From JBCDBD01 sp039184335 (GTDB lineage Bacteria > Bacteroidota > Bacteroidia > Flavobacteriales > Flavobacteriaceae): a stretch of 64,000 nucleotides of DNA. The DNA lies in the NCBI GenBank assembly GCA_039184335.1, contig JBCDBD010000013.1, positions 1 to 64,000 on the forward strand, read 5' to 3'. The position numbers and the translations under genes are program-made. Shown here piece after piece: positions 17,099-24,805 of this stretch. The stretch's first letter is position 1; each line of letters begins with the position of its first letter. The notes under the pieces are model-generated. The model was not told where the DNA came from and made no database searches. It saw nothing but the letters and a program-made list of their open reading frames with translations.

Positions 17099-17959
17099 TC
17101 AATTTTTAAAATTTTCCCAAGTCAGGTTGTCGTTTTCGATAGCATGTCTCAGTGAAGGATGGTCTTGCAACAGTTTCAAGGGGCCACTGGCACCTGAATG
17201 AAAACAACATAGGGCCGCTGCCCTATTTTCAACAATATTTTCACTTTTCAAGAGTCGATGTATATCTGCCAAAATACCATTATCTAGGTACTTCGTGGTC
17301 GGCCGCCATATTTCGGGATCAATATCCCTGGAAGCTGCCCAACGTTCATGGGCATAATCTGAGATAATTTTGGCAAGTGCTTGGTTTGCCCTTTCATCAA
17401 TGGCAATAATTTCACCTAAATCCCTTTGCATAAAAGCAGCTTTGAGATACATCTGGTTCCACTGCTGCTCGTTAAAAAACTGAGCTGGATATGGATTATG
17501 AAGTGAAATGGCATCAAAAATTGTGGCGATATTGGTGCGCAGCGCCTCAACGGCCACATGTTGAAAATAGCCTGCATCGGGCAATAAAATCAGGTACTTT
17601 AAAAAGGTCTCCAATTCTTTGGTGTCGGCAACCTGAATTAAGTTTGCTACCTTATCCTTAAAAAAATCGCGGTCGGCATCCAACACCTTCGCCAAAAGGC
17701 AAACCCTACTTATTTCCAATAGATTTGCTTCCTTGAGCACTAAATAGTTTTTGAGGGCACTATCATCGACTGCTGTCATTTTAACAGTGGCCACAGCAGC
17801 TATTTTAGTATTGCAGAGACTGTAGGTAAGATAAAGTTCCCTTACGGATTTTTGGGCTATGATTTGTGCAATTTTGTCAAAAAGCCACTTTTGGCTTTCT
17901 GTATCAAGATTTTCGCCAATGATTTTCGATATGGTATCACCCGTATTCTTAAATCGCAT
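17099..17959 (-). CDS. eboA: EboA domain protein
   Basis: 286 residues, first gene of the ebo operon. The C-terminal part has the family blocks HNPYPAQFFNEQQWNQM, KAAFMQRDLGEI and SDYAHERWAASRDIDPEIWR, and the protein is largely helical with no membrane segment. EboA has no catalytic motif and its role is unknown; it may be a scaffold or carrier for the other Ebo enzymes. The start is the ATG at 17959, 44 bases after a TATCTTTG -7 box. Confidence 0.9.
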   Translation of the reverse strand: MRFKNTGDTISKIIGENLDTESQKWLFDKIAQIIAQKSVRELYLTYSLCNTKIAAVATVKMTAVDDSALKNYLVLKEANLLEISRVCLLAKVLDADRDFFKDKVANLIQVADTKELETFLKYLILLPDAGYFQHVAVEALRTNIATIFDAISLHNPYPAQFFNEQQWNQMYLKAAFMQRDLGEIIAIDERANQALAKIISDYAHERWAASRDIDPEIWRPTTKYLDNGILADIHRLLKSENIVENRAAALCCFHSGASGPLKLLQDHPSLRHAIENDNLTWENFKN

Positions 17960-18003
17960 GCATTATTGAATATAGTTGTCGAAAAATGGCTTTTCAAGCC
18001 TTA

Positions 18004-18011
18004 CAAAGATA
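18004..18011 (-). promoter_or_regulatory. -7 box (TATCTTTG) of the ebo operon
   Basis: On the minus strand TATCTTTG matches TAnnTTTG. Transcription from it would leave a leader of about 35-40 bases before eboA. No convincing TTTG at -33. It is the only good promoter box seen for the seven genes down to 11181. Confidence 0.55.
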
Positions 18012-18084
18012 ACCATGTTACCATCTTAAATTAGTATGCTTTTTGCAATACTTTTATATTTACATGCATATAAAATTTAATCTG

Positions 18085-18666
18085 ATGCTAGGTTTAAAGT
18101 TACCGACCGACCCCCGATGGGTCAATATTGTGGAAAAAAATATAGAAGAAATCTTGACTGACCACGCGTATTGTGAGCAAAAAGCAGCCAGCACTGCCAT
18201 ATCGCTCATTGTGGGTTTTCCTGAAAAATCAGAATTGGTAAAAGCCATGACCGCCCTGGCAAGGGAAGAAATGGGGCATTTTAACATGGTTCATGAAAAG
18301 ATTGTTGCGCGGGGCTGGGTGTTGGGTCGTGAACGTAAGGATGCATATGTCATTGCCTTGATGAAGTTTTTCCCAAAAGGTGGAAGTAGGGAAACCCATC
18401 TCATTCATAAACTGCTCTATGCTGCCCTTATTGAGGCCAGGAGTTGTGAACGGTTTCGACTTTTGTCAGAACATATTAAAGATAAAGAACTTGCCGATTT
18501 TTATAAAAATCTAATGGTAAGTGAAGCCAACCACTATACCATGTTCTTAAAGTTCGCACGTACTTATGGTAATCGTGAAGAGGTAGATCAAAAGTGGCAA
18601 CAACTGCTCGATCATGAAGCTACTCTAATGAAAGAACTGGGTAAAAAAGAAACCATGCATGGTTAA
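18085..18666 (+). CDS. miaE: tRNA 2-methylthio-N6-isopentenyladenosine hydroxylase
   Basis: 193 residues from the ATG at 18085, which gives MLGLKLPTDPRW, the usual start; earlier in-frame ATGs at 18043 and 18064 are possible. It is a ferritin-like di-iron oxygenase: ligands lie in KAASTA, EEMGHFNMVHEKI, EARSCERF and SEANHYTMF (an ExxH pair). It hydroxylates the isopentenyl group of the ms2i6A37 base in tRNA. It is divergent from eboA and overlaps the ppk1 stop by four bases (TTAA). Confidence 0.93.
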   Translation: MLGLKLPTDPRWVNIVEKNIEEILTDHAYCEQKAASTAISLIVGFPEKSELVKAMTALAREEMGHFNMVHEKIVARGWVLGRERKDAYVIALMKFFPKGGSRETHLIHKLLYAALIEARSCERFRLLSEHIKDKELADFYKNLMVSEANHYTMFLKFARTYGNREEVDQKWQQLLDHEATLMKELGKKETMHG

Positions 18667-20744
18667 TTTCCTAGCTTGTTCAAGTAGTAGTCGTAGAGTG
18701 CAAACTGTGAACGGACTTTAGGTTCATTATTTTCAAGATAGGCATTATCCTGTTTTTGTGAGAACACCCTCGCCTTTACATTATCTTTCCATGAAATCTC
18801 AAAAGTATCCAACAACTCCTGTTTGATATCTTCATCATATATCGGACAGCCCACCTCAACGCGATAATCTAGATTACGGGTCATCCAGTCGGCAGACGAA
18901 ATATACACTTTTGGATTTTCATTATTTCCAAAGATGAACAACCTCGGATGCTCCAAAAACTTATCCACTATACTGATTGCCGCTATATTTTCACTCATTC
19001 CTTCCACTCCTGGCACTAGACAACATACCCCACGTATGATCAATTGCACCTTGACACCGGCCCTACTGGCCTCATAAAGCTTGTCAACCATTTTATAAGA
19101 GGTCAAACTGTTCATCTTGATTTTGATATATGCTGGTTTTCCGGCTTTTGCACTGGCTATTTCGTTATTGATAAGCTTGCGGAAAGTATTTTTTGTGTAG
19201 TGTGGTGAGACAATCAAATGCTTGTACTTATTTATTTTATAAGTTGTATTGAAAAATTCAAATACCTTGTTCAACTCTTTTAGAATTGGCTCATGGGTGG
19301 TAAAAAGTGTGTAATCGGTGTAAATTCTAGCGGTTGACTCATTAAAATTACCTGTACTGACAAATCCGTACCGTTTGATGGTATCTTCTTCTTCCCGCTC
19401 TACCAAACATATTTTACTATGGATCTTTAAGCCAGGAACACCAAAAATCAGCTTCACCCCTTCTTCTTGTAACTGATTGGCATACTTAATGTTGGCACGT
19501 TCATCGAACCGTGCCTGCAATTCTATTTGCACGGTTACCTGTTTTCCATTTTTAACTGCATTGGTAAGGGCCGCAGCTACCTGGGAATTATTGGCCAACC
19601 GATACACCGTAATCTTTATTGTTCTTACCTTGGGATCAAGTGCAGCCTCTTTCAAAAACTTGACCACGTAAGCAAATGTATGGTACGGGGCATACTGCAA
19701 ATAGTCTTTCTTGGCTATACTTTCAAACAAACTTCCTTCAAAACTTAATCCTTTTATGGGCAGCGGGGTGATTTTTTCGTAGAGCAAATCTTTACGGCCC
19801 AGGCTCGGAAAGCCCATATAGTCCCTTCGATTATGGTACCTGCCCCCTGGAATGACACTATCAGTTTCTTCGATATCCATTTTTTCTTTCAGATATCTGA
19901 GCGTATCTATTTTTATTCGCTTATCATAGACAAAACGCACCGGATTGCTAATCTTTCTGTGTTCTACACTAGAAGAAATCTTTTCTATAAAACTCTTGCT
20001 CAAGTCATTGTCAATATCAAGTTCAGCATCGCGGGTAATTTTTATCATATGCGCAGTAACAGACTCGTAATCAAACATTGTAAAAATGCTATCCAGGCAG
20101 AAACGAATCAGGTCATCAAGAATGATAATGTAGTTTTTGCCGTTCTCTTCTGGCAATACCACAAATCGATCAATCCCTTTCGGAATTTCGATGAGTGCAT
20201 ATTGCGAGTAACTTCGTCGCTTTAAAAAACCATTCTTCTCATCATTGAGTGTCATTTTCACTGCTAGATAGGCTGCTGTATCCTTAAGGACCGGGAACTC
20301 GGTGACGTTATTAAGGATAATGGTAATAAGCTCTGGATTGACTTTTCTTAAAAAATAATCCTTAATGAATTTGGCCTGGTTTTCATTGACCTTGGTCTCA
20401 TCGATGATAAAAATATTCTGTGCCTCGAGCTCTTTTTCAATTTTTTGAAATATCCCAAGACTTTTGGACTGCTGAGTGATGACAATTTTTGTGATTTCTT
20501 CTAAAAGGTCTTTTGCCTTTTCTCCTCCCAAGACACTTTTACCTGTTTTGCCTGCATCCACAATTCGCTTGACCGTAGCATAGCGTACTTTGAAAAATTC
20601 ATCCAAGTTGTTACTGAAAATGCCAAGAAATCGCAACCGCTCAATCAATGGCACATTGCTATCTGCACTTTCTTGAAGTACCCTATCGTTAAAATGCAAC
20701 CAACTGATCTCACGATTGATATACTCGTTTTTTGTTTTGGTCAT
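18663..20744 (-). CDS. ppk1: Polyphosphate kinase 1
   Basis: 693 residues, normal length. It reversibly transfers the gamma phosphate of ATP to polyphosphate. The N domain opens with NREISWLHFNDRVLQE, the catalytic histidine lies in GLKIHSKICLVERE, and the nucleotide region includes YAPYHTFAYVV and STGNFNESTARIYTDYTLFT, with a C-terminal PLD-like half. It follows the SixA-like gene by two bases, so polyphosphate metabolism and phosphohistidine removal are cotranscribed here. Confidence 0.96.
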   Translation of the reverse strand: MTKTKNEYINREISWLHFNDRVLQESADSNVPLIERLRFLGIFSNNLDEFFKVRYATVKRIVDAGKTGKSVLGGEKAKDLLEEITKIVITQQSKSLGIFQKIEKELEAQNIFIIDETKVNENQAKFIKDYFLRKVNPELITIILNNVTEFPVLKDTAAYLAVKMTLNDEKNGFLKRRSYSQYALIEIPKGIDRFVVLPEENGKNYIIILDDLIRFCLDSIFTMFDYESVTAHMIKITRDAELDIDNDLSKSFIEKISSSVEHRKISNPVRFVYDKRIKIDTLRYLKEKMDIEETDSVIPGGRYHNRRDYMGFPSLGRKDLLYEKITPLPIKGLSFEGSLFESIAKKDYLQYAPYHTFAYVVKFLKEAALDPKVRTIKITVYRLANNSQVAAALTNAVKNGKQVTVQIELQARFDERANIKYANQLQEEGVKLIFGVPGLKIHSKICLVEREEEDTIKRYGFVSTGNFNESTARIYTDYTLFTTHEPILKELNKVFEFFNTTYKINKYKHLIVSPHYTKNTFRKLINNEIASAKAGKPAYIKIKMNSLTSYKMVDKLYEASRAGVKVQLIIRGVCCLVPGVEGMSENIAAISIVDKFLEHPRLFIFGNNENPKVYISSADWMTRNLDYRVEVGCPIYDEDIKQELLDTFEISWKDNVKARVFSQKQDNAYLENNEPKVRSQFALYDYYLNKLGN

Positions 20745-20746
20745 GG

Positions 20747-21232
20747 TTATCGCAATTGTTTTGGAAAAAGTATGTGTTTTGTCCTTCCTTTAGAAACCGT
20801 ACTCCAACTGTTGGCCCCGAACTCAATTTGAACCAAACCAGCTGTAGGTACATTGTCAATATACTCATCTCCCCAAGTATTTGCAAGCGTTGTGAATGCA
20901 TAATTATGCCCAAACAGCAGTATGGTTTCAAAAGCATCGCTTAAACTTTTGACGTGCCCTTTCACACCTTCACCAGAAAAATCATATAGGCTTTCGGTTA
21001 CCTGAAACTGATGGAGGCCAAAATGGATATTCCTAAGAAAAATCGTGGCGGTATGGAGTGCCCTATTGGCAGGGCTTGAATATGCATAGTCTATGGTCAC
21101 CGGCATGTCATTAAACTTCTTCGCCACCATAATGGCATCGTTGACACCTCTCTCTTTGAGCGGACGATCTCTATCAGCTACATCATATTCCCATGACGAT
21201 TTACCATGTCGTACCAAAATAATTCGTTTCAT
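20747..21232 (-). CDS. SixA-like histidine phosphatase
   Basis: 161 residues from the ATG at 21232; the upstream TTG at 21241 is less likely. The catalytic RHG motif is in ILVRHGKSSWEYDVADRDRP, with the second histidine in LFGHNYAFTTLAN. The short length and RHGxSxW pattern match the SixA branch, which removes phosphate from phosphohistidine. It starts ten bases after pdxH and is followed by ppk1, a pairing that could link it to phosphate or polyphosphate signalling; the target is not known. Confidence 0.88.
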   Translation of the reverse strand: MKRIILVRHGKSSWEYDVADRDRPLKERGVNDAIMVAKKFNDMPVTIDYAYSSPANRALHTATIFLRNIHFGLHQFQVTESLYDFSGEGVKGHVKSLSDAFETILLFGHNYAFTTLANTWGDEYIDNVPTAGLVQIEFGANSWSTVSKGRTKHILFPKQLR

Positions 21233-21242
21233 AAAACTCAAT

Positions 21243-21890
21243 TTAAGGAGCTAAACGCTCAATTTTCCAATTGTAATCTTTTAAAAGCGTATATCGAATT
21301 CTATCATGTAGTCGATTTGGCCTGCCCTGCCAGAATTCAAGGGAAACAGGACGTACCAAATAGCCTCCCCAATGTTTGGGACGTTCAATTTCTTTGCCTT
21401 CCCATGTTTTTTCAAGTTTTTCAAGTGCATCTTCGAGTTGGCTACGCGATTCGATGACCTCACTCTGATTAGAGACTACCGCACCCAGTTGGCTTCCTCG
21501 AGGTCTGCTCTCAAAGTAACCATCTGATAGGTTTTGGGCGATTTTTTCAGCTTTGCCCTTAATGATGACCTGACGTTCTAAATTCGGCCAAAAAAAAGAT
21601 AAACATATGGCGGGGTGTACAGCAATTGCCTTGCCCTTTTCACTTTGATAGTTGGTGTAAAATACAAATCCCTCATGGGTATATCCTTTCAATAGCACCA
21701 CCCGGCTTTTTGGAAATCCATCCTTTCCCATGGTTGAAACTGTCATCGCATTGGGCTCATCCAAGCCTTGGGTGGCCTCAATTTCATAAAACCATTTTTG
21801 AAATTGCTCCATAGGGTTTTCAAGGATGGTACTCTCCAACAATTCACTTTTTTCATATGATTTTCGAAAATCACTTAAATCGCTTTGCAT
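21243..21890 (-). CDS. pdxH: Pyridoxine/pyridoxamine 5'-phosphate oxidase
   Basis: 215 residues, normal length. It oxidises pyridoxine or pyridoxamine phosphate to pyridoxal phosphate with bound FMN. The start SDFRKSYEKSELLES, the FMN-binding SRVVLLKGYTHEGFVFYTNY segment, the ESRPRGSQLGAVVSNQS block and the ending RLHDRIRYTLLKDYNWKIERLAP are typical. First gene of the pdxH-sixA-ppk1 group. Confidence 0.96.
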   Translation of the reverse strand: MQSDLSDFRKSYEKSELLESTILENPMEQFQKWFYEIEATQGLDEPNAMTVSTMGKDGFPKSRVVLLKGYTHEGFVFYTNYQSEKGKAIAVHPAICLSFFWPNLERQVIIKGKAEKIAQNLSDGYFESRPRGSQLGAVVSNQSEVIESRSQLEDALEKLEKTWEGKEIERPKHWGGYLVRPVSLEFWQGRPNRLHDRIRYTLLKDYNWKIERLAP

Positions 21891-21978
21891 ATTTTAAGGA
21901 ATGTGAGCAACAAATGTCAACAAAAGAAGGCAGAAGTGAAAAAACTATGTAGGTTTTATTGGGGTTCAATAAAAATGC

Positions 21979-22884
21979 TCATAACTCAAATATCTTACCG
22001 TCATCAGCCAATTCAGTATTTGCAAAGACTGGTAATGCTTCTTCCCTAAACATTTCGATAGACTTGTACCGAGTAGAATAATGTCCCAAAATCAGCATCC
22101 CCACTCCAGCTTTTTTTGCTATGCATGCGGCTTGTTTTGCCGTAGCGTGCTTTGTTCTTTCACCCAAATGCTCTTCTGACTGTAAAAAAGTGGATTCATG
22201 GTACAAAACATCAACACCGCTAACACGAAAAACCAATTGTTCGTCATAGACGGTATCACTACAAAACGCATAGCTTTTTGGCTTTGGTGGATCCAGGGTA
22301 AGTTCTTGATTTGAGATTACCGTTCCATTATCCAACACAAAATCATCACCTTTCTTGATATTGTCATAAGCATTTTTTTCAATCCCATATTTTCGGACAA
22401 CATCGATATTAAGATTTCGGGGAAGTGGTTTCTCTTTAAACAAAAAACCATTGGTGTATACTCTGTGTTGCAATGGTATGGTATGTACACCAACCTTTTC
22501 ATCTTCAAAAAGCAATTCTGGTTCTCTTGAATCGAGTTCATGAAAAACAAGTGGGTAGTTGGTCCAAGAATCCCCTAGTTTCAACAATAGGGTTATGGCC
22601 TCTTTAATTCCCTTTGGCCCATAAATATGCAATTCCGTTTTCCTACCTAAAAGCCTAAACGTGGATACCAAACCAGGCAACCCGAAAAAATGATCTCCAT
22701 GTAGGTGCGAAATAAAAATATGCTTGATCCGGGAGAACCTGATCTTGTTCTTGCGCAGTTGTACCTGTGTACCTTCGCCACAGTCAATCAAAAAAATATG
22801 GTTTCTAACTTCAAGAACCTGTGCAGTCGGATTGGTCAATGTTCGCGGTGTAGCGGAATAACATCCAAGAATATGAAGCCTCAT
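21979..22884 (-). CDS. rnz: Ribonuclease Z (tRNA 3' processing endonuclease)
   Basis: 301 residues. The metallo-beta-lactamase core is visible: LIDCGEGTQVQ, the zinc-binding ISHLHGDHFFGLPGL, the CSDTVYDE aspartate, and the C-terminal YHESTF and GHYSTRY histidines. It cuts tRNA precursors at the 3' end. Its ATG overlaps the stop of the upstream STAS-like gene by four bases (ATGA), a translational coupling seen in the pyrR-pyrB run. Confidence 0.95.
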   Translation of the reverse strand: MRLHILGCYSATPRTLTNPTAQVLEVRNHIFLIDCGEGTQVQLRKNKIRFSRIKHIFISHLHGDHFFGLPGLVSTFRLLGRKTELHIYGPKGIKEAITLLLKLGDSWTNYPLVFHELDSREPELLFEDEKVGVHTIPLQHRVYTNGFLFKEKPLPRNLNIDVVRKYGIEKNAYDNIKKGDDFVLDNGTVISNQELTLDPPKPKSYAFCSDTVYDEQLVFRVSGVDVLYHESTFLQSEEHLGERTKHATAKQAACIAKKAGVGMLILGHYSTRYKSIEMFREEALPVFANTELADDGKIFEL

Positions 22885-23213
22885 AATTCTAGATCCCGCT
22901 CAATATCTTCCATCTCTATAATATCTTTAGCCTCCTGTAGGGTTGGCACCACATTGATATCATCAGGCACTTCATCATACGAGACCTTATCGGTGACCAA
23001 AACAAAAGATTTATTTGCCTTTTGATGTTTTCGTGAAATTTCTAAAAACTCCAATATATCATTTGACGTTAATTTACGGAATGAAAAAAGATTGACGATA
23101 ATATGATCGTGCTTTAGTTTTTCGTATGCACTGTCTAGGTTTTCCAAAAAACCTGCCAAAGAGGTATTTTCCTGAAATACAATGGTGGTAGCACCTTCTT
23201 TATCAAAAATCAT
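22881..23213 (-). CDS. STAS-like small protein
   Basis: 110 residues with alternating strands and helices: TTIVFQENTSLAGFLENL, HIIVNLFSF, LEFLEISRKHQKANKSFVLV, ending in an acidic tail (EMEDIERDLEL). The pattern resembles a STAS or anti-sigma-antagonist fold, but no phosphorylation-site serine is in the usual place. Small proteins of this kind recur between pyrB and rnz in Flavobacteriaceae, as I recall. Coupled to rnz by an ATGA overlap. Function unknown. Confidence 0.75.
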   Translation of the reverse strand: MIFDKEGATTIVFQENTSLAGFLENLDSAYEKLKHDHIIVNLFSFRKLTSNDILEFLEISRKHQKANKSFVLVTDKVSYDEVPDDINVVPTLQEAKDIIEMEDIERDLEL

Positions 23214-23215
23214 CT

Positions 23216-24142
23216 TTATTTAATTTTAGAGGCCAATAAATAGAGAACGGCCATACGAATAGCCACACCATTTTCAACTTGATGTAAAATAATGGATTGA
23301 TTTGAATCAGCGACATCGCTTGTAATCTCTACACCTCTGTTGATTGGCCCTGGGTGCATGACAATAATTTCTTTGTCAACACTATTCAACAAAGACCTGT
23401 TCAATCCAAATTGCTGTGTATACTCACGGACCGATGGAAAATAACTGATTTCCATTCGCTCATTCTGGATTCGAAGCATATTGGCCACATCACACCACTG
23501 CAATGCCTTTTGCAAGTCAGTCTCAACCCCAACCCCTAAAGATTCAATGTATTTTGGAATCAAGGTCCTTGGACCACATACTTTTACCTGGGCACCTAAT
23601 AGCTTTAAGGCAAAAATATTGGACAACGCCACCCTAGAGTGTAGAATATCACCTACTATGACTATCTTCTTGTTCGCCAAATCCCCTACTCTTTCCTTTA
23701 TCGAGTAAGCATCCAATAGGGCCTGGGTAGGGTGTTCATGGGCACCGTCACCTGCATTGATGATTGCTGCATTTACATGTTTTGACAAAAAAACACCCGC
23801 CCCGGCATTCGGATGCCGCATTACCACCATATCTACCTTCATAGATAGAATGTTATTTACAGTATCGATCAAGGTTTCCCCTTTCTTTACCGAAGATTGT
23901 GAAGCTGAAAAGTTGATTACATCAGCCGATAATCTTTTCTCTGCCAATTCAAATGAAAGCTTGGTCCTGGTGCTGTTCTCGAAAAAGATATTGGCAATGG
24001 TGATATCTCTTAAAGTAGGTACTTTTTTAATGGATCTGTTGATGACCTCCTTAAAATGGTCTGCCGTTTCAAAAATGAGTTCAACATCTTTTTCGTTCAG
24101 ATATTTTATTCCTAATAAATGGTTGACACTTAATTCACTCAT
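23216..24142 (-). CDS. pyrB: Aspartate carbamoyltransferase catalytic subunit
   Basis: 308 residues from the ATG at 24142, one base after the pyrR stop; a TTG 18 bases upstream is possible but overlaps pyrR. It makes carbamoyl-aspartate, the first committed step of pyrimidine synthesis. Carbamoyl phosphate binding is shown by FFENSTRTKLSFE, with the GDGAHEHPTQALLDAYSI block and the C-terminal MHPGPINRGVEI. No pyrI follows, so the enzyme is the unregulated class. Confidence 0.96.
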   Translation of the reverse strand: MSELSVNHLLGIKYLNEKDVELIFETADHFKEVINRSIKKVPTLRDITIANIFFENSTRTKLSFELAEKRLSADVINFSASQSSVKKGETLIDTVNNILSMKVDMVVMRHPNAGAGVFLSKHVNAAIINAGDGAHEHPTQALLDAYSIKERVGDLANKKIVIVGDILHSRVALSNIFALKLLGAQVKVCGPRTLIPKYIESLGVGVETDLQKALQWCDVANMLRIQNERMEISYFPSVREYTQQFGLNRSLLNSVDKEIIVMHPGPINRGVEITSDVADSNQSIILHQVENGVAIRMAVLYLLASKIK

Positions 24143-24143
24143 T

Positions 24144-24689
24144 TCATGATTTTTTCCCAACTAGATAAACAATATCCTCACCATCATTTTCTTTCCACAT
24201 CACCTTGACCCTATCATTGTTTATGGCATCTACCTGTCTACCCCTATAGTTGGGTTGAATGGGCAAATGTCTGCTAAAGCGTCTATCGATCAATGTCAAT
24301 AATTCAATTTCTTGTGGTCTGCCAAATGACTGTATGGCAGTAAGTGCAGCCCTTATACTTCGGCCAGTATACAATACATCGTCTATGAACACTACCTTTT
24401 TATCTTCTACCAAGAAATCGATTTTTGTGGTATTTGCCTCCAATGTTTTGTCTCCTCTTCTAAAGTCATCACGATAAAAAGTGATGTCTAAAAAGCCCAA
24501 TCTAATATTTTTGATCTTATAGTCTTTGGACAAAATCTCTTCCAATCTTTCGGCCAAAAAAACCCCCCGAGGCTGAATACCTATCAGAACAGTGTCATTG
24601 AAATCTAAATGGTTCTCTACGAGTTGACAGGCCAGGCGATGAAGAATGATATGTATCTCTTTTGAGGAAAGCAGTACTTTTTGACTCAT
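24144..24689 (-). CDS. pyrR: PyrR: pyrimidine operon regulator / uracil phosphoribosyltransferase
   Basis: 181 residues from the ATG at 24689 (MSQKVLLSSKEIHIIL); the longer open frame runs into the rpsA terminator hairpin and is not used. The PRPP loop is VVFIDDVLYTGRSIRAAL, the earlier LIGIQPRGVFLAERL loop binds uracil, and LLTLIDRRFSRHLPIQPNY is typical. In other bacteria PyrR attenuates the pyr operon through its mRNA or acts as a phosphoribosyltransferase. It precedes pyrB with a one-base gap. Confidence 0.93.
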   Translation of the reverse strand: MSQKVLLSSKEIHIILHRLACQLVENHLDFNDTVLIGIQPRGVFLAERLEEILSKDYKIKNIRLGFLDITFYRDDFRRGDKTLEANTTKIDFLVEDKKVVFIDDVLYTGRSIRAALTAIQSFGRPQEIELLTLIDRRFSRHLPIQPNYRGRQVDAINNDRVKVMWKENDGEDIVYLVGKKS

Positions 24690-24745
24690 GGGCTTCGCTA
24701 CCGTCTCTATTACTGCAAAAGTAATCAATTCCAAAAAATAAGGTA

Positions 24746-24793
24746 CCATGAAAAGACAAGCCCAGGCATGTGCCTGGGCTTTTCTTTTCATGG
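24746..24793 (-). terminator. Long inverted repeat ending rpsA transcription
   Basis: A 48-base inverted repeat in which 22 of 23 stem pairs match. The core is GCCCAGGCA facing TGCCTGGGC with a two-base centre, and the arms extend through AAAAG and CATGG. It lies 13 bases after the rpsA stop and about 57 bases before pyrR. It is followed by T-rich sequence in both directions. It most likely stops rpsA; a second role as a leader structure for pyrR is possible. Confidence 0.8.
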
Positions 24794-24805
24794 CGAATCA
24801 TAATC

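Noticed and set aside
24690..24791. Longer N terminus for pyrR
   Set aside because: It is read from the terminator inverted repeat; the PyrR family N terminus begins at 24689.
24746..24793. Inverted repeat as an insertion-sequence end
   Set aside because: No transposase and no target duplication; the T-rich flanks and position after rpsA fit a terminator.
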